DNA of 64,000 nt, taken from assembly GCA_036245525.1 (NCBI GenBank), contig BTPG01000002.1, positions 164,234,075 to 164,298,074 of the forward strand, read 5' to 3'. Shown here piece after piece: positions 30,970 to 42,123 of the stretch. Position 1 is the stretch's first letter; every line of letters begins with the position of its first letter. The notes beneath the pieces are model-generated. The model did no database searches and had not been told where the DNA came from. It saw only the letters and a program-made list of their open reading frames with translations. The position numbers and the translations under genes are program-made. This DNA is from Semisulcospira habei (taxonomy: Eukaryota > Mollusca > Gastropoda > Semisulcospiridae).

Positions 30970-32335
30970 CACTGATGTCGTGGACTGTGTTTTAGTCAGT
31001 GAAGGAAAATGCCGGTAGAAGGTGCAACAAGAAGCACTACAGCTGTGCACAGCCTCCTGTGTAGATTTGCGTCACTGAGTTTGCTCCCCCTACTCCGGCT
31101 CTGACTTCTTGAGTACGACTTCGCTGGGAACCGGTACTACGAGCAGGCAATGCAGCTGGGAAGACTAGCGACAGCTTCGGTCGTCAATGTTTAATCAATA
31201 GCTGCGCTTGTCTGACCACGTAGCTCGATTCATGTTGACTGAAGTTTATTTGTGAATGTGACTGAAGTCTTTGTGCACTGACGAGTTAAAAACCTACACT
31301 CCTGATGTCCATTAATCATGATTTATTCCCCCTTACAAACTTGTTGCTGACGGTGGGCTTAATGGGTACACGCCTCATATTCGGTCCAATTCATGGCTGA
31401 TTCTTTATCAGGTGTAAAGTATTTGTTTTCGGCCGTGGAGAATTCGTTTGTTTTAGAGAACAGCACCAAGATGATGAGAAACCATATGGGGACCGTAGAC
31501 TGAAAGACTTGGGGCCATGGACTCAATGAAAGGGCTAATCATCTTAGCGCTGAACGCAGTTTCTGTGTGCTGGTCTGTGATTTGGGACCTTGCGGCTTTA
31601 GCAGACCAGCACACCAGATGGGAATCTGCGTCCGCTGAAAGGCCCTGTTCATACAGATGTAACCTGTAATATTCATTGTTAGTGTGAAAGCGGCAAAGTT
31701 CGGATATTATTCGAAGCCGCATGTGTCTTGTATCACTGAAGTTAAGACACAGATAAACACAGCGCGCGTGACTCACGGTGCGGTAAAACACTCCACTACG
31801 GGTTGACGAAGTGCATAATCCATAAATCTTCGGCTCCGGCTAAAGGTAAATGGTATGGCTTAAGGTGTATTCCAACTATCAACCGAAAGCAATAAGTCGC
31901 GTCTAGCTCTTTGCATTGGCCAGCACAAAAGGAACCAACGAACCGGCGAATGAACAAAGAAAAGAATAAACAAACAAACGCATATGTAACGAATAAGGAA
32001 ATAAATTGATACATTAATTATTCTTGGTGTTGTGAAAATGCGAGACTGAAAAGTAACCTGTCTCAAAAGTCGATGCAGGCAGGCACTAGTGTATAGTGCC
32101 TTGATTGGACTCAGCAAATCCTCAGTGTAGGTTGACTCGAGGGGTCCTCACTTGCCACCTTGATCTGGAAAATGTACATATTAACACATTCAGCAGTGAT
32201 TCGGATTATGTAAAAAATTCCAAAGTAGAATCTGTTTGAGCTCGCACCTTTTTTTTTTTTTTTTTTTTTAATAAGACTAAAGTGGTCCTTAAAGACAGGT
32301 GCTCTATCAAGAGAAGTTTTCAAGGGCCAAAAGTG
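30970..32335. other. Unassigned stretch
   Basis: Apart from a shortened C hairpin (31564-31614) and a T-run (32250-32269) nothing is recognised. A K-family half-arm (GTGGTCCTTAAAGACAGGTG) lies at 32282-32301. Confidence 0.5.
31564..31614. repeat. Family C hairpin with inner arm deleted
   Basis: TGTGTGCTGGTCTGTGATTT, then CTTTAGCAGACCAGCACACC; the inner right arm is missing. Confidence 0.82.
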
Positions 32336-32410
32336 TCACCTGTCATTATAGACCATCATTTAGGCGGCTACAGCCACCTAAGTGACGATCTTTAATGACA
32401 TGTGATATTT
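32336..32410. repeat. Family K palindrome
   Basis: GTCACCTGTCATTATAGACC / ATCTTTAATGACATGTGAT around TAGGCGGCTACAGCCACCTA. Confidence 0.82.
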
Positions 32411-32521
32411 CATAAGGGTGGCGGTCCAAACAGGTTCTGCGGCTGAACGCAAGAACGACGTTCTGTGAATACGTGTGAATACATGTGAATAAAGTAAGAT
32501 TGCAACGTTGATTGTCCTGAA

Positions 32522-32571
32522 AAAAAGCATAGATCTACTTTTCAGGCCTCAGTGAACATCTATTTCTCTTG
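32522..32571. repeat. Decayed family A hairpin
   Basis: AAAAAGCATAGATCTACTTT and AGTGAACATCTATTTCTCTT; apex lost. Confidence 0.5.
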
Positions 32572-32624
32572 TAACGAATCGCAAACAAAAGGTGAGACTA
32601 TAGCGTCGGTACATGCAGTACGCA

Positions 32625-32767
32625 TACCAAGGGAAGTCACTCAGCGCTCTACAAACAAAGAGTTAGATCTCCTGACCCCTTCCTTATGGCACCCTACGAG
32701 TGCCACAGGGAAGGGGTCAAGGGATCTCACTCTTTGTTGGTCCAGCCCTGAGTGATTTCCCATGGTA
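32625..32767. repeat. Family P 143-bp palindrome
   Basis: TACCAAGGGAAGTCACTCAG / CTGAGTGATTTCCCATGGTA outer arms and GACCCCTTCCTTATGGCACC / GGTGCC-like inner arms closing on GGCACCCTACGAGTGCC. A half-copy (CATACCAAGGGGAATTACTC) is at 61431-61475. Confidence 0.85.
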
Positions 32768-33130
32768 GGTGTACTCTCATGGCTCGCGGACGGAATGACC
32801 CGGGAAGCTCCTCTGGAGACTCGTAACATGCTTTGAGCATCATGGAAGACCCAAAGAACAACAAAGGGGAGACAGACAACAAAAAAGAAAAGTAAACCAA
32901 ATGTCATGTTGACATGTCAGCCTCGACCTGAGGTCTGGCGCGTGCAGCACGCGTGCCTCGTTTTGAAACAAAGGTCAGTGACCCATATGGAACGCTGCCC
33001 CTGACCATGGACACTCAAAACATCTAGACAAACTGAAGTCGCATGTTGAAAAATTTACGAAAGATTTTCAGAAGTGGTGTGCCTCCGACTCCTTCTGCAT
33101 GTTAACCCGGGACGAAGGCAAAAGCCACAT

Positions 33131-33197
33131 GCAAGAGGCATAGATCCTCATGAGCCCCCCGCAGTCGCGGGGGCTCATGAGGATCTATGCCTCTTGC
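33131..33197. repeat. Family A hairpin core
   Basis: Near-perfect consensus arms with one extra C in the left clamp. Confidence 0.92.
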
Positions 33198-33352
33198 AGG
33201 GTCTATTGTATCTGTGTACCTCATGCAGACGGAGACTGTTTCAGCGTACCCTTGATGGCTCCACGCCAAGGGACATTATCTGAGAGCGCTAGCAGTGACG
33301 GGTTTAAAGATTCATGAAATGAACTTCATTTCTGAAGTCGGATGGCTCTGCC

Positions 33353-33567
33353 TTACCTCATTCTACCCCAGACACACCACAGCAAGAGTACGGATCGACC
33401 ATAATAGTTCAAGGGTGATGCCAGAATAGCTTGGCGCCTATGGGCGCCAAGCTATTCTGGCATCACCCTTGAACTATCATGGTCGATCTGTGTCCTGCAC
33501 TGCAATGCTCTCTTCAGAGAACAATGGCAACATTTGGGGATTTCGGTATTGGGGTAGAATGAGTTAC
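33353..33567. mobile_element. Family B MITE flanked by TTAC instead of TTAA
   Basis: TTAC-CTCATTCTACCCCAG to TGGGGTAGAATGAG-TTAC. Both sides read TTAC, so a true 4-bp target duplication is directly visible. Hairpin arms nearly perfect. Confidence 0.92.
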
Positions 33568-33881
33568 ACTACTCAGTAATTTGTATTTAGCTGCGCAGAG
33601 AAAAAAAAAACAGCATAAGAGATTGATGTGTTCTGTGAGATGTGTTCTGAGACCAGACCATAATACTGAAGACGAGACTAATCGGACTAGATAAATTTAA
33701 AACTGTGCGACTTTTTTTTTAATTTTTTTTTTTTTTTAAAGGTTCGATTGGATTGTTACGACAATGCAGGACCATCAGTTAGAGAATCATTTATTTACTT
33801 AAAGTTGTATGTGCGTAATTACAAAAAGCGCATTTTGTACTCCGGCCGTAGATGTATAAAAAATATCCTTTTTTTCGTGTG

Positions 33882-33885
33882 TGTA

Positions 33886-33935
<50 letters not shown>

Positions 33936-34027
33936 CGTGCGTGCATGCGTGTGTGTGCGTGCGTGCGTGCGTGCGTGCGCCTGCGTGCGTGCGTACGTGT
34001 GTTCGTACGTGCGTGTGCGTGCGTGAA
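33882..34027. repeat. (GT)n / (GCGT)n microsatellite
   Basis: Pure GT core changing to CGTG units on the right. Confidence 0.93.
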
Positions 34028-34349
34028 GATGTGTGTCCCTTTGGTGCCGCAGAATAGTTCGATAGCCTCTCTGTGTTTTTTCTTGTTTGCTTGTTGAAAA
34101 AAAAAACCCCACACAAAAAACCCAAAAAAACAAACAAACAACCTAATAGTTTTCATCGAAATCTTCTTCTCAGTTGTTTTAGGATATTTTTTTTTTTGCC
34201 TGTCTACAAAAGGATCGAAGTTGGTCGATTTTATTCCCAGGGTTATTTTCTCGAAGGCCTCTCAACCGTGAAGGAAATCACCAAAGCATGAAATAAAGTA
34301 AATATGCCTGCAGTGGGCGAAGAGCTCAGCTGAAAACGACTGCCCGACT

Positions 34350-34415
34350 GCAAGAGGCATAGATTCTCATGAACCCCTGCTGTCGCAGGTGGTAATGAGA
34401 ATCTATGCCTCTTGC
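34350..34415. repeat. Family A hairpin core
   Basis: Arms GCAAGAGGCATAGATTCTCA / TGAGAATCTATGCCTCTTGC are perfect; the apex (AACCCCTGCTGTCGCAGGTG) is eroded on the right. Confidence 0.88.
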
Positions 34416-34622
34416 CGACTGCGAATGTCCTCAGCTATTCCTCACACAGAGGGCGTTTTAGGAGGCTAAGCGTAGACTGTTTGGAGAGTCTTCAGACCTG
34501 AGTCTGCTGTCAAATAAAACTAATGAAATTCGATCCAGACTGACTGAAAATTCTCAAAACGGCCAAGCCGACAGTTTAGTATAAGTAGGATGGCGGACGG
34601 TATTTTGTTCATTTTTAGAGCA

Positions 34623-34833
34623 TTAACCCGTTAAATGCCAGTTGACGCAGCCTGTGTTTCTGTAATCTTCGTTCATTCAGCACACACAAAAAGCTAGCCG
34701 TCCTAGGAACATAGAGCCAAAGTAGTGTCAGCAAGAGGCATAGATCCTCATGAGCCCCCGCACCTGCGGGGGCTCATGAGGATCTATGCCTCTGGCAGTT
34801 GCGTGTCGTTTAAAATTAATTTTCTCGGGTTAA
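34623..34833 (+). mobile_element. Family A MITE, complete
   Basis: Starts TTAACCCGTTAAATGCCAG, ends TTCTCGGGTTAA. Core 34731-34796 is a nearly perfect hairpin with loop CACCTG. Confidence 0.84.
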
Positions 34834-34905
34834 AATGGCTCACGTCCTGAACAATGTGACCTCTTTAAGCAATACGCGCACGTTCAGACAGTTGGTTCCA
34901 CTATG

Positions 34906-34960
34906 ACAGGAACTGTCCTTCAGCTATCAGGGTCGAGCCACGTCCGCTTAAAGTGGACAT
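34906..34960. repeat. Family B right-arm remnant
   Basis: TGTCCTTCAGCTATCAGGGTCGAGCC; no left arm. Similar half-remnants lie at 27757-27795, 15057-15075 and 55930-55980. Confidence 0.45.
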
Positions 34961-35122
34961 CTACTGCGTAAAATGACGTATTGTTCAAGTCATGGGACTC
35001 AGAATATGTGTGCGGCCCTTGCATATGAATTTCATGTGTTACTGTCTAGTCTCAATAGTCAGTATGCAGGGCGCTTAGAGTTCGCTGTTTGTGAGAAAAT
35101 CATCAGCGGGGTAAATGCGCCC

Positions 35123-35123
<1 letters not shown>

Positions 35124-35188
<65 letters not shown>

Positions 35189-35189
35189 T
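35124..35189. repeat. (ATA)n microsatellite
   Basis: About 22 AAT units after GCGCCCTATAATAATA; ends in an ATTATTATT inversion. Confidence 0.93.
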
Positions 35190-35312
35190 ATTATATTATT
35201 ATTATTGACGGGCATCTTCTGTGATGTAGTCAAAGATGCTGTAGCTACAGTGTCTGTGATGAAGGGAAGATAAGGAGCAGAAGAATACTTGACTGAAGAG
35301 GGAGGTCCCTTT

Positions 35313-35378
35313 GCAAGAGTCTTAGATACTCAAGCGCCCTCGCAAATGCGGGGGCGCATGAGGATCTAAGCCTCTTGC
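35313..35378. repeat. Family A hairpin core
   Basis: GCAAGAGTCTTAGATACTCA / TGAGGATCTAAGCCTCTTGC with apex GCGCCCTCGCAAATGCGGGG; TTAGAT/ATCTAA and GCGCC/GGCGC are paired changes. Confidence 0.87.
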
Positions 35379-35800
35379 TGGCACATTTATCACTAGAGTG
35401 GCCCTCGCTCCGAGGAAGTCATCGAGCGTTAATACGAAACTCGATCACGATACGGTACCTGCATTTCCAGGTATTTAGAGGTAAGTAGCTTGGACACACA
35501 TAGTGTATTGGTTTGCATTCCCGCGAGCAGCTGCAAATAGAAATAATCTTCGGCCAGGCGATGCCGTTTGGCGATAAGGACTTTGAGGCATTCGTTGGTT
35601 AAAACGACCATAACCTCCTTTTTCTGGGAGAAACACAGATGAGAGAGATGCATCACCCAGAGGCATGGATTCAGCATGATACCGGACGAAATTATTGGAA
35701 TAATCCACAATCAAGTACCGAAGGAAACATTTTTCTTCTACTTACTGTCCTACGCAGAAGTTGATTCCGCTAACTGTTAAAAAAAGAAAAGACATCTGGG

Positions 35801-35910
35801 CTCAGTTGCATGTGCGATGAGCTTAGTGCTGTAGAGGCCACTAAGCAAGGTGCTCTGCTATAGCGGAACACCTTGCATAGTGGCCTGCACAGGACTGAAA
35901 CTCACTGATG
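35801..35910. repeat. Family I hairpin, single copy
   Basis: GGCCACTAAGCAAGGTGCTC TGCTATAGCG / GAACACCTTGCATAGTGGCC-type arms, with CTCAGTTGCATG on the left. Confidence 0.75.
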
Positions 35911-36390
35911 TAATTGACCCCTGGCTTGCGAGATTATTTTTCCACTGTGTACGGGTTCATGAGAACCTGTGCCTTTTGCAGATACACGGTGTTGGGTCAA
36001 AGGGCTGAAGGAAAACAGGCTGCTGAAACAGCTGCTACAACCGCTAATCACTTTGGGTAGCCGACGTCAACTGTCGTCTTTGAGGCACAGATCCAAATCA
36101 CCATCCGCAGCCCCGCGGCCGCATCCTACAAACGCTCTTAACTTTTATAGGGAGCTCCTTGGAATCGACGTGTTTCGCTAGCGCACTGTTTTTCATGTGC
36201 ACCCCAGGCAGACGGGTTCATCGAATGTTCCGTGAGTCTACAGTGGCGGACGCCTGGTCGGCGGAGGGTAATGCCGGAGTCCAAACAAAATCCAGTCAGT
36301 CGAGAAGCTTGACATCAGCCTACCCCTCTCAGTATCAGCAAGATCTATAGGTACAGGTACAGGTACAGGTACTAAAACCGCTGTGGGTCA

Positions 36391-36537
36391 GCCTGCATGA
36401 CGTCGGCAGCAGTGGGCCCGCGCACTGTCAATTCAGAGATTTTTTTTTCGGATCATCTATATGCACCTTTGCAGATGGTAAGGCCAAGGCTGAATGGTTG
36501 GCCAGGCTGACGCGTCTCCCTTGCTGCCGACGTCAAC
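36391..36537. repeat. Family H-like inverted arms
   Basis: TGACGTCGGCAGCAGTGGGC and TTGCTGCCGACGTCAACC face each other across about 115 bases. Confidence 0.6.
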
Positions 36538-37374
36538 CAGAGAACCTTTTGCATACTCTAGTAGTCATACCTGCGCTGACCCCTTGAGCCCGCTGGGTTT
36601 TTGGCCGGTCACAGTCTTAGTGAGATCATGGTGATTACACCCACTTCCTTCAAAGTAATGCCTGGCCTGTATTAGTTTAATCTCCAGATCAACGCTAGAG
36701 GAAAGAGAGATAATATGTGGTACCAATTAACTGGTACCGTTTAGCGCCTTGACTGGGGTCAACGAGTTAATGGTAATTCACAGACTCAAGGACATATCAG
36801 AATGAAACGGCGCAGACTTTTCTAAGATACGTCTGCTCCGTTTTCAGGCCCGTCTGTTCTTACTTATATTTGTCCTCTTCGCTGTCAGTGAAATTTCGTG
36901 AACTCCAACGTGCAGGCTCTTCAGTCTCAGTACAAGTAATTTGTCGTCTGCTGTCCCATCCATCTTTTGCCAAAGGTATGGACAAAATCTCTTAACTCGC
37001 TATAATGCTAGAACACAACTCATTAAGCTCGGACTGGCTGCAACAGAACACGGATCGACCAGCATAGTTCAAGGACGGTGTCGAAGCTCTGTAATATCTA
37101 CCATAGTCGGTTTGTCTCCTTAACTGTAATGTAGGCGGTCAAGATATTGTGACACCACCACTGAACTATCGTGGTCCATCTATCTTCTGAACTGGTACTT
37201 AGTCATCTAAGGACAACACCCAAACTGATTCGGCAGTCAGTTGTATATTTTAGCATGGCTCATTGGTTTAACCGAGGGGCTGCGGAGGGTATCAGTACAC
37301 GGGCTTCATGGACGTCGGAAACTTGATATTGAAAATCCGATCACAAATAAAGCGCACGAATACAAATGATACCA
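36538..37374. other. Unassigned stretch
   Basis: Only a decayed B element (37046-37205). A short GTACAGGTACAGGTAC run is at 36350-36373, just before it. Confidence 0.5.
37046..37205. repeat. Decayed family B element
   Basis: ACACGGATCGACCAGCATAG on the left and CACTGAACTATCGTGGTCCA on the right; the central palindrome is lost. Confidence 0.55.
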
Positions 37375-37440
37375 ACAAGAGGTACAGATCCTCATGAGCC
37401 TTCGCTTTTGCGGGGGCTAATGAGGATCTATGCTTCATGC
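37375..37440. repeat. Family A hairpin core, mildly eroded
   Basis: CAAGAGGTACAGATCCTCAT / ATGAGGATCTATGCTTCATG. Confidence 0.82.
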
Positions 37441-37627
37441 AGTTGCTGATGTTTTCTGCAAGTGTGCTCTGTCAGTCTTTGCTACTGACGCAGATTACGC
37501 GGGACGTGAAAACTGAGGTCAGTTTGTCTACAGAGGTCAGTCCCTCGCGCACATCTACAAAAGAATTCAGTCATACCCGGTAACACTGACTTCAATAGCT
37601 GCTCCTCAGACGGAAACGAATATTCAT

Positions 37628-37745
37628 TTAACCCCTTGGCTGCTACTAACGATATGGCCGCTAGGCTGAAAAGACGCGTAGTAACGGGTCTTTTCCGCCG
37701 AACAGTATCGTCAGTAACCGGCGACAGTCGATGCCGGCCGGTAAC
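37628..37745. mobile_element. Family F foldback, eroded
   Basis: TTAACCCCTTGGCTGCTACT, centre GACGCGTAGTAACGGGTC, right side CAGTATCGTCAGTAACCGGC. Confidence 0.75.
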
Positions 37746-38225
37746 TCATCGGCCGGCAATCCGTTCACTACTTAGCTCTAGCCCTAAATAAATCCGCTCC
37801 CAAGTACCTCAGAAATCTTTACCTCACTGGTAAATAACGACACAGTTTTGCGCTTGTCCTTAAACGAAGAAAAGTGTCTAGGTTTCAAATTCTTCTGCGA
37901 ACAAACCGAATGTCTTCCCAAGACAAATGGGGTCAGACGCCACGCGCCAATTTCACAACGAGGCTTGCCGCCATTAGCACCAGGGGCCGTAACTCGCCTC
38001 CACTCTGTCGGCTATGATTCTTCACTGTCAGGGATGGCAGGCGAGAAGTGATTGCCTCGTGGACTGTTTTTCTTTGATTTCTGAAGGAGCAGGGGACTGA
38101 ATGAATTCTAGAGCACGTGCCCAGGCCGCTTCCTTTCCATTGGCAAGGGGCACTGATTCTCATGCGTTTTCGCGGCAGTAGGGCTCAGTCATGATAGTTT
38201 AGGCGTCTCGCTGTAATGACCGACT

Positions 38226-38506
38226 TTAACTCTTTGCATCTCAGCCCATCGGAAGGGCCAAAACATAAATTTCGTCGAAGTTAGCTCATCGAGCACTGAA
38301 AATCAAAATTTTCCAACTTGGAAGATGTGCTCTAGTGAATAGCATTACCACACACTAGTTCAGGAGACCGATCGACCATGATAGTTCAAGGGTGGTGCCG
38401 GAATAGCTTGGAATAGCCTACGGGCGCCAAACTATTTCGGCACCACCCTTGAACTATCATGGTCGATCCGCATCCTATTGTTGCGTACCGAGGGTGAATG
38501 AGTTGA
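38226..38506. mobile_element. Family B MITE, divergent
   Basis: TTAACTCTTTGCATCTCAGC to GAGGGTGAATGAGTTGA. Arms TTCAAGGGTGGTGCCGGAAT / ATTTCGGCACCACCCTTGAA; the centre is disturbed (AGCTTGGAATAGCC). Confidence 0.85.
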
Positions 38507-38823
38507 GGCTTGTGACTGATGCGGCAATGCATGCCGCTGAAAAGCAAAGAAGGTCGAAGTTCGTTTGCGACTTTTTTTTCGTCTGAAGTTTGTCCACTAG
38601 CGCCAGTTTCATCTGGAGGGAACCTCACGCCGGCGTTCCTTCAAATCTAAAACATACTTATATCCGACACAGAGAGAAAATCACCATCCATCACTTCACA
38701 ACTCAAGCCATATCTTTATATCCAGTCAGCCTTCCTGTTCCATCCATCCATCCCTCACCACCATCATCAGAGGCATATCTTCACCAGCCCCAGCAGGCTG
38801 CAGGACCTGACGGGAATCTGTCG

Positions 38824-40739
38824 CAATGGCTGATCCAGGGGGATGGGGGGGGGGGGGGCCAGGGGGCCCTGCCCCCACCCCCTCCTCCCCGTCAGCGCTG
38901 ACAAATTGTTTTTTGATGGTTATTTGTGGAAGTTGTGTTTTACTATTCGATGGTTCTTCTTTTCTTGTGCGGTGTATTTTACAATTATCTCACGGGATCG
39001 GTGGTTGGCACTCCTTTCCTGCACCTGTCACAGTACTTCATGCAGACATAGAGTGCCATATGCTCCGCACTCATAGGGGCTCGTGTAAATCGGTGCCTCT
39101 TGCTGTGCGATACAATCCTCATTGCATCCTCAGACTGGCATCTGGCAATAAGCTGACTGCTGGTCAACCCCCAGCGGTCTAAAAGTGTCCGATCATTGCT
39201 GAACTGGGGCCGAAATCAGTCCCTCAGCCAGGCATAGAGTTTCATGTGCCCTTTCAGTCACAGGGGCATTACCTCTTTCTGTGCCATACGAATGGGTTTA
39301 CATCCTCATACGTGGCAGTCATCTAGGTTAAAGTCTACGCCTGTAGTGTACACGCCAACTGTGATCAGAAAGTGAGAAATCAACTGCGCTGTGAGTGTCT
39401 CCTCCAGAGTGAGCAGCCGACTGGCCCGGGTGTCATAGGTAATTGCTAATCCCCTAATCCTATCACCCCACCCGGGTCTGCCCTGGGGGACTTGGGGTGG
39501 GGGGGGGGGGGTTCCCCTCTAATCTGGGGCATGTGTTTCTCTCTACCACTTGTGTTTTCATTTTTAAAACTCTCTTTACTGTCTGCGCTGCCTGTAGCTT
39601 TTGATATTGGATGTGTGTTGCTAAATGGTCTTAGGTTTATTTAGCGTATTAGACCGGCTGGCGACATACATTTAATATTCTGTTTAGGTTTTTTTTTTTT
39701 CATAAGCAGTGCAGGCACGCCCTGAGCAAGTCTTGTTGCTGTCGGGACTTTAAGCAATGTCAGTACAACCAACCAACCTAATCCTATCACACAACACTCT
39801 GAGCACAGCCTCACACAGATTGCATAGCTTTGTCTTCCGTGAACATGCACAAGTGCCCATCAGCGTAGCAATATGGTCATTGATGCGTGTCACCAGAGGG
39901 GAGGTGTGAAATGTTTTGATTTTGATCAACCTTGATCTAACCCTTAAGTAATCGTCAGTCAGTGTAAGAGGTATACATCATGAGTGATAATGATTTTCTG
40001 TGATCTGACCCTGTGTTCCTCATATGGAGGAGGTTTGTGGGTGTATAGAGCAGTAGCACAATTTTCACAAATGGCTGTGTTGTACCTCAGACGGAGGAGT
40101 ATTTGGTAGTGTGGTGTTGTTGTCAAACACAAGGTGATTGCTCCTGCAGAAACTCCAGGTAGAACATTCTTTTCAATAAGAAAATGAACACCATATAAGA
40201 ATAAGAAGTGCCCGATTAATCTTGTTTTCAAGTGTTAGGGAGGTGGGGAGGAGGTCAAGTGCATGTAGATATAATCAGCCCTTCCTTTTAAACTTTTTAA
40301 AAAGTGCCAAAAGAGGTGCTGTGTCCCTAGATGAAAAAGAAACGTTTTAACAAATACAAATCGTAACCTCTGCAAAGTCTAAATATGTGTCAGAAAACCC
40401 CAACCAAAAAAAAAAATAAAATAAAAAAAAAATAAAATAATAAAAATAAAAAAGAAACAAGCATAGAGAGAACGGTTACAACACTATAGTACATTTTTAA
40501 AGAAAATCCCAAAAAGAAAAGCATCAAGAAAGAATAATTCCAACACAACTTATTTGTAATTGTTCTTTTTAATCGCGTTTCTTTCTTTGTTATGAATTTG
40601 TGCTCGCCTGATAGTCACTGTTTTGGTCTGGATTTCTCACAGTATGACACAGTTTGGAAAACGAGGGGGGGGGGAAGGAGGGAGGGATGTCGGCCGCCCC
40701 CCCCCCCCCCCCGGCGAGACACCCCTGGATCCGCCCCTG
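38824..40739. mobile_element. Possible decayed 1.9-kb DNA element with GGATCCAGGGG-type ends
   Basis: Left end CAATGGCTGATCCAGGGGGA with a G-run, right end (reverse) CAGGGGCGGATCCAGGGGTG with a G-run. The CAGNGG start would suit a hAT-like terminus. The flanks share only TGTCG (38819-38823 and 40740-40744), short of a clean 8-bp duplication. No transposase reading frame was recognised inside. Confidence 0.35.
40490..40600. repeat. Family Q element, eroded
   Basis: AAATCCCAAAAAGAAAAGCA and AATTGTTCTTTTTAATCGCG followed by TTTCTTTCTTTGTTATG. Confidence 0.6.
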
Positions 40740-40904
40740 TGTCGATCTTGCTGCTGGTGATTAGCGCCATTTGAATCTTTTTAGGGAATCCATCCAGGGC
40801 TGTATATATTCTGTTTCACAGCCTGTTTTGATCAACGAGGGTTTGAGAGGGGGGAAAAAAAGGGGGAAAAAGATGTCTTGAAAACTGGTGTTCTCGCAAT
40901 ATAA

Positions 40905-40995
40905 ACCTTGAAGGGCAAAAAGTGTCACGTGTCATTAAAGACCATCATTTTGGGTGGCTACAGCCTCCTCAATGGTGGTCTTTAGTGACAGGTAT
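40905..40995. repeat. Family K palindrome with outer arm
   Basis: CCTTGAAGGGCAAAAAGTGT, CATTAAAGACCATCATTTTG, GGTGGCTACAGCCTCCTC and GTGGTCTTTAGTGACAGGT. Half-copies lie at 20325-20360 and 19668-19690. Confidence 0.82.
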
Positions 40996-41072
40996 TGCCT
41001 CATGTCGGTTTTCGCTCAAAACAGGATCTGCTGCGTTGTCATTCTTGCTAAGACAGGTTCTACGCTTAAAAT

Positions 41073-41108
41073 GTGTGCCTATTTGTGGTTTCGGACCTTA
41101 ACAGCTTA
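41073..41108. repeat. Family C left-half remnant
   Basis: TGTGTGCCTATTTGTGGTTT with CGGACCTTAACAGC. Confidence 0.5.
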
Positions 41109-41503
41109 AGTTTTTCATGAGACTGTTCTGCTTGTTCATAAGCACCATAAAATAGTTGCAGGAAATTGTTAATGGTAAACCTGATCGTTTGAATAAGCGT
41201 GGCAGATTAAACTTTCAATAAGCGTGACAGATAAAACTTAAATCGCGTTTATGCCAGTATCATGAATAGAAAACTGATGTTGTGACATTCTGATGTGACA
41301 TTAAACGTAAACCGATGAATAATAAAATCGATACCAGCCGGCTAGACAAGAAGTCTCGAGTGTATCAATATCTAAAGGCAAGACCCAGCTGAATTTGACA
41401 GAAAACACACACGCCGTTCATTGTGACATTTACCGTATCAGTCTCATGTCGCATTGTAGGCCGCAACTATTTTGTGTCGAGGGGTTAGCGGTGTCTGACT
41501 GCC

Positions 41504-41719
41504 TTAACTCATTCTACCCCAGACACATCATAGGAAGATAAGGATCGACCATGATAGTTCAAGGGTGATGCCAGAATAGCTTGGCGCCTATGGGCGCCAA
41601 GCTATTCTGGCATCACCCTTGAACTATCATGGTCGATCTGTGTCCTGCACTGCAATGCAGTCTTCAGAGGACAACGGCAAGATCCTAAGGAATTCGGTGT
41701 TTGGGCTAGAATGAGTTAA
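41504..41719. mobile_element. Family B MITE, complete
   Basis: TTAACTCATTCTACCCCAGA to TTTGGGCTAGAATGAGTTAA; long near-perfect hairpin from GATCGACCATGATAG to its complement. First of three elements packed between 41504 and 41996. Confidence 0.93.
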
Positions 41720-41742
41720 GAAAGTCGACTAATTTCACGTTG

Positions 41743-41799
41743 TTAACCCTATGCGTGTCGGTAGCGACAAAAAACTGCTAGCAACACGCAGAGGGTTAA
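41743..41799. mobile_element. Family D foldback, minimal 57-bp copy
   Basis: TTAACCCTATGCGTGTCGGT to CAACACGCAGAGGGTTAA; arms reduced to about 17 bp. Its right TTAA is the left TTAA of the A element at 41796. Confidence 0.87.
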
Positions 41800-41996
41800 G
41801 CCCTTCGCTGACGATGATCACGACGCAACCCTGTGAAACTGCCGCCGACTTGCGGCGGACAAAACTGCTTCTGAGGAACGTAGATATGAATAAACTCAGC
41901 AAGAGGCACAGATCCTCATGAGCCCCCGCGTCATGAGGATCTATGCCTCTTGCGTTTCTGGTTGTGTGTGCCGAGTCCCGGCAGTGAACGGTTTAA
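41796..41996 (+). mobile_element. Family A MITE with collapsed hairpin apex
   Basis: Ends TTAAGCCCTTCGCTGACG and CGGCAGTGAACGGTTTAA. The core at 41899-41953 lacks the hairpin tip: the right half of the GC clamp is deleted. Its left TTAA is shared with the family D element ending at 41799. Confidence 0.84.
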
Positions 41997-42123
41997 ATCA
42001 AAACAATAAATCACGTGTTTACTTGTCTGGTTTTCGACCGGCGTACGTACGGCTATGAGCAATGCAGAACTAGATAAGGCCAGACTATGCAAGGACAGAG
42101 TCACATGTCCTCATAAGTCCTAG

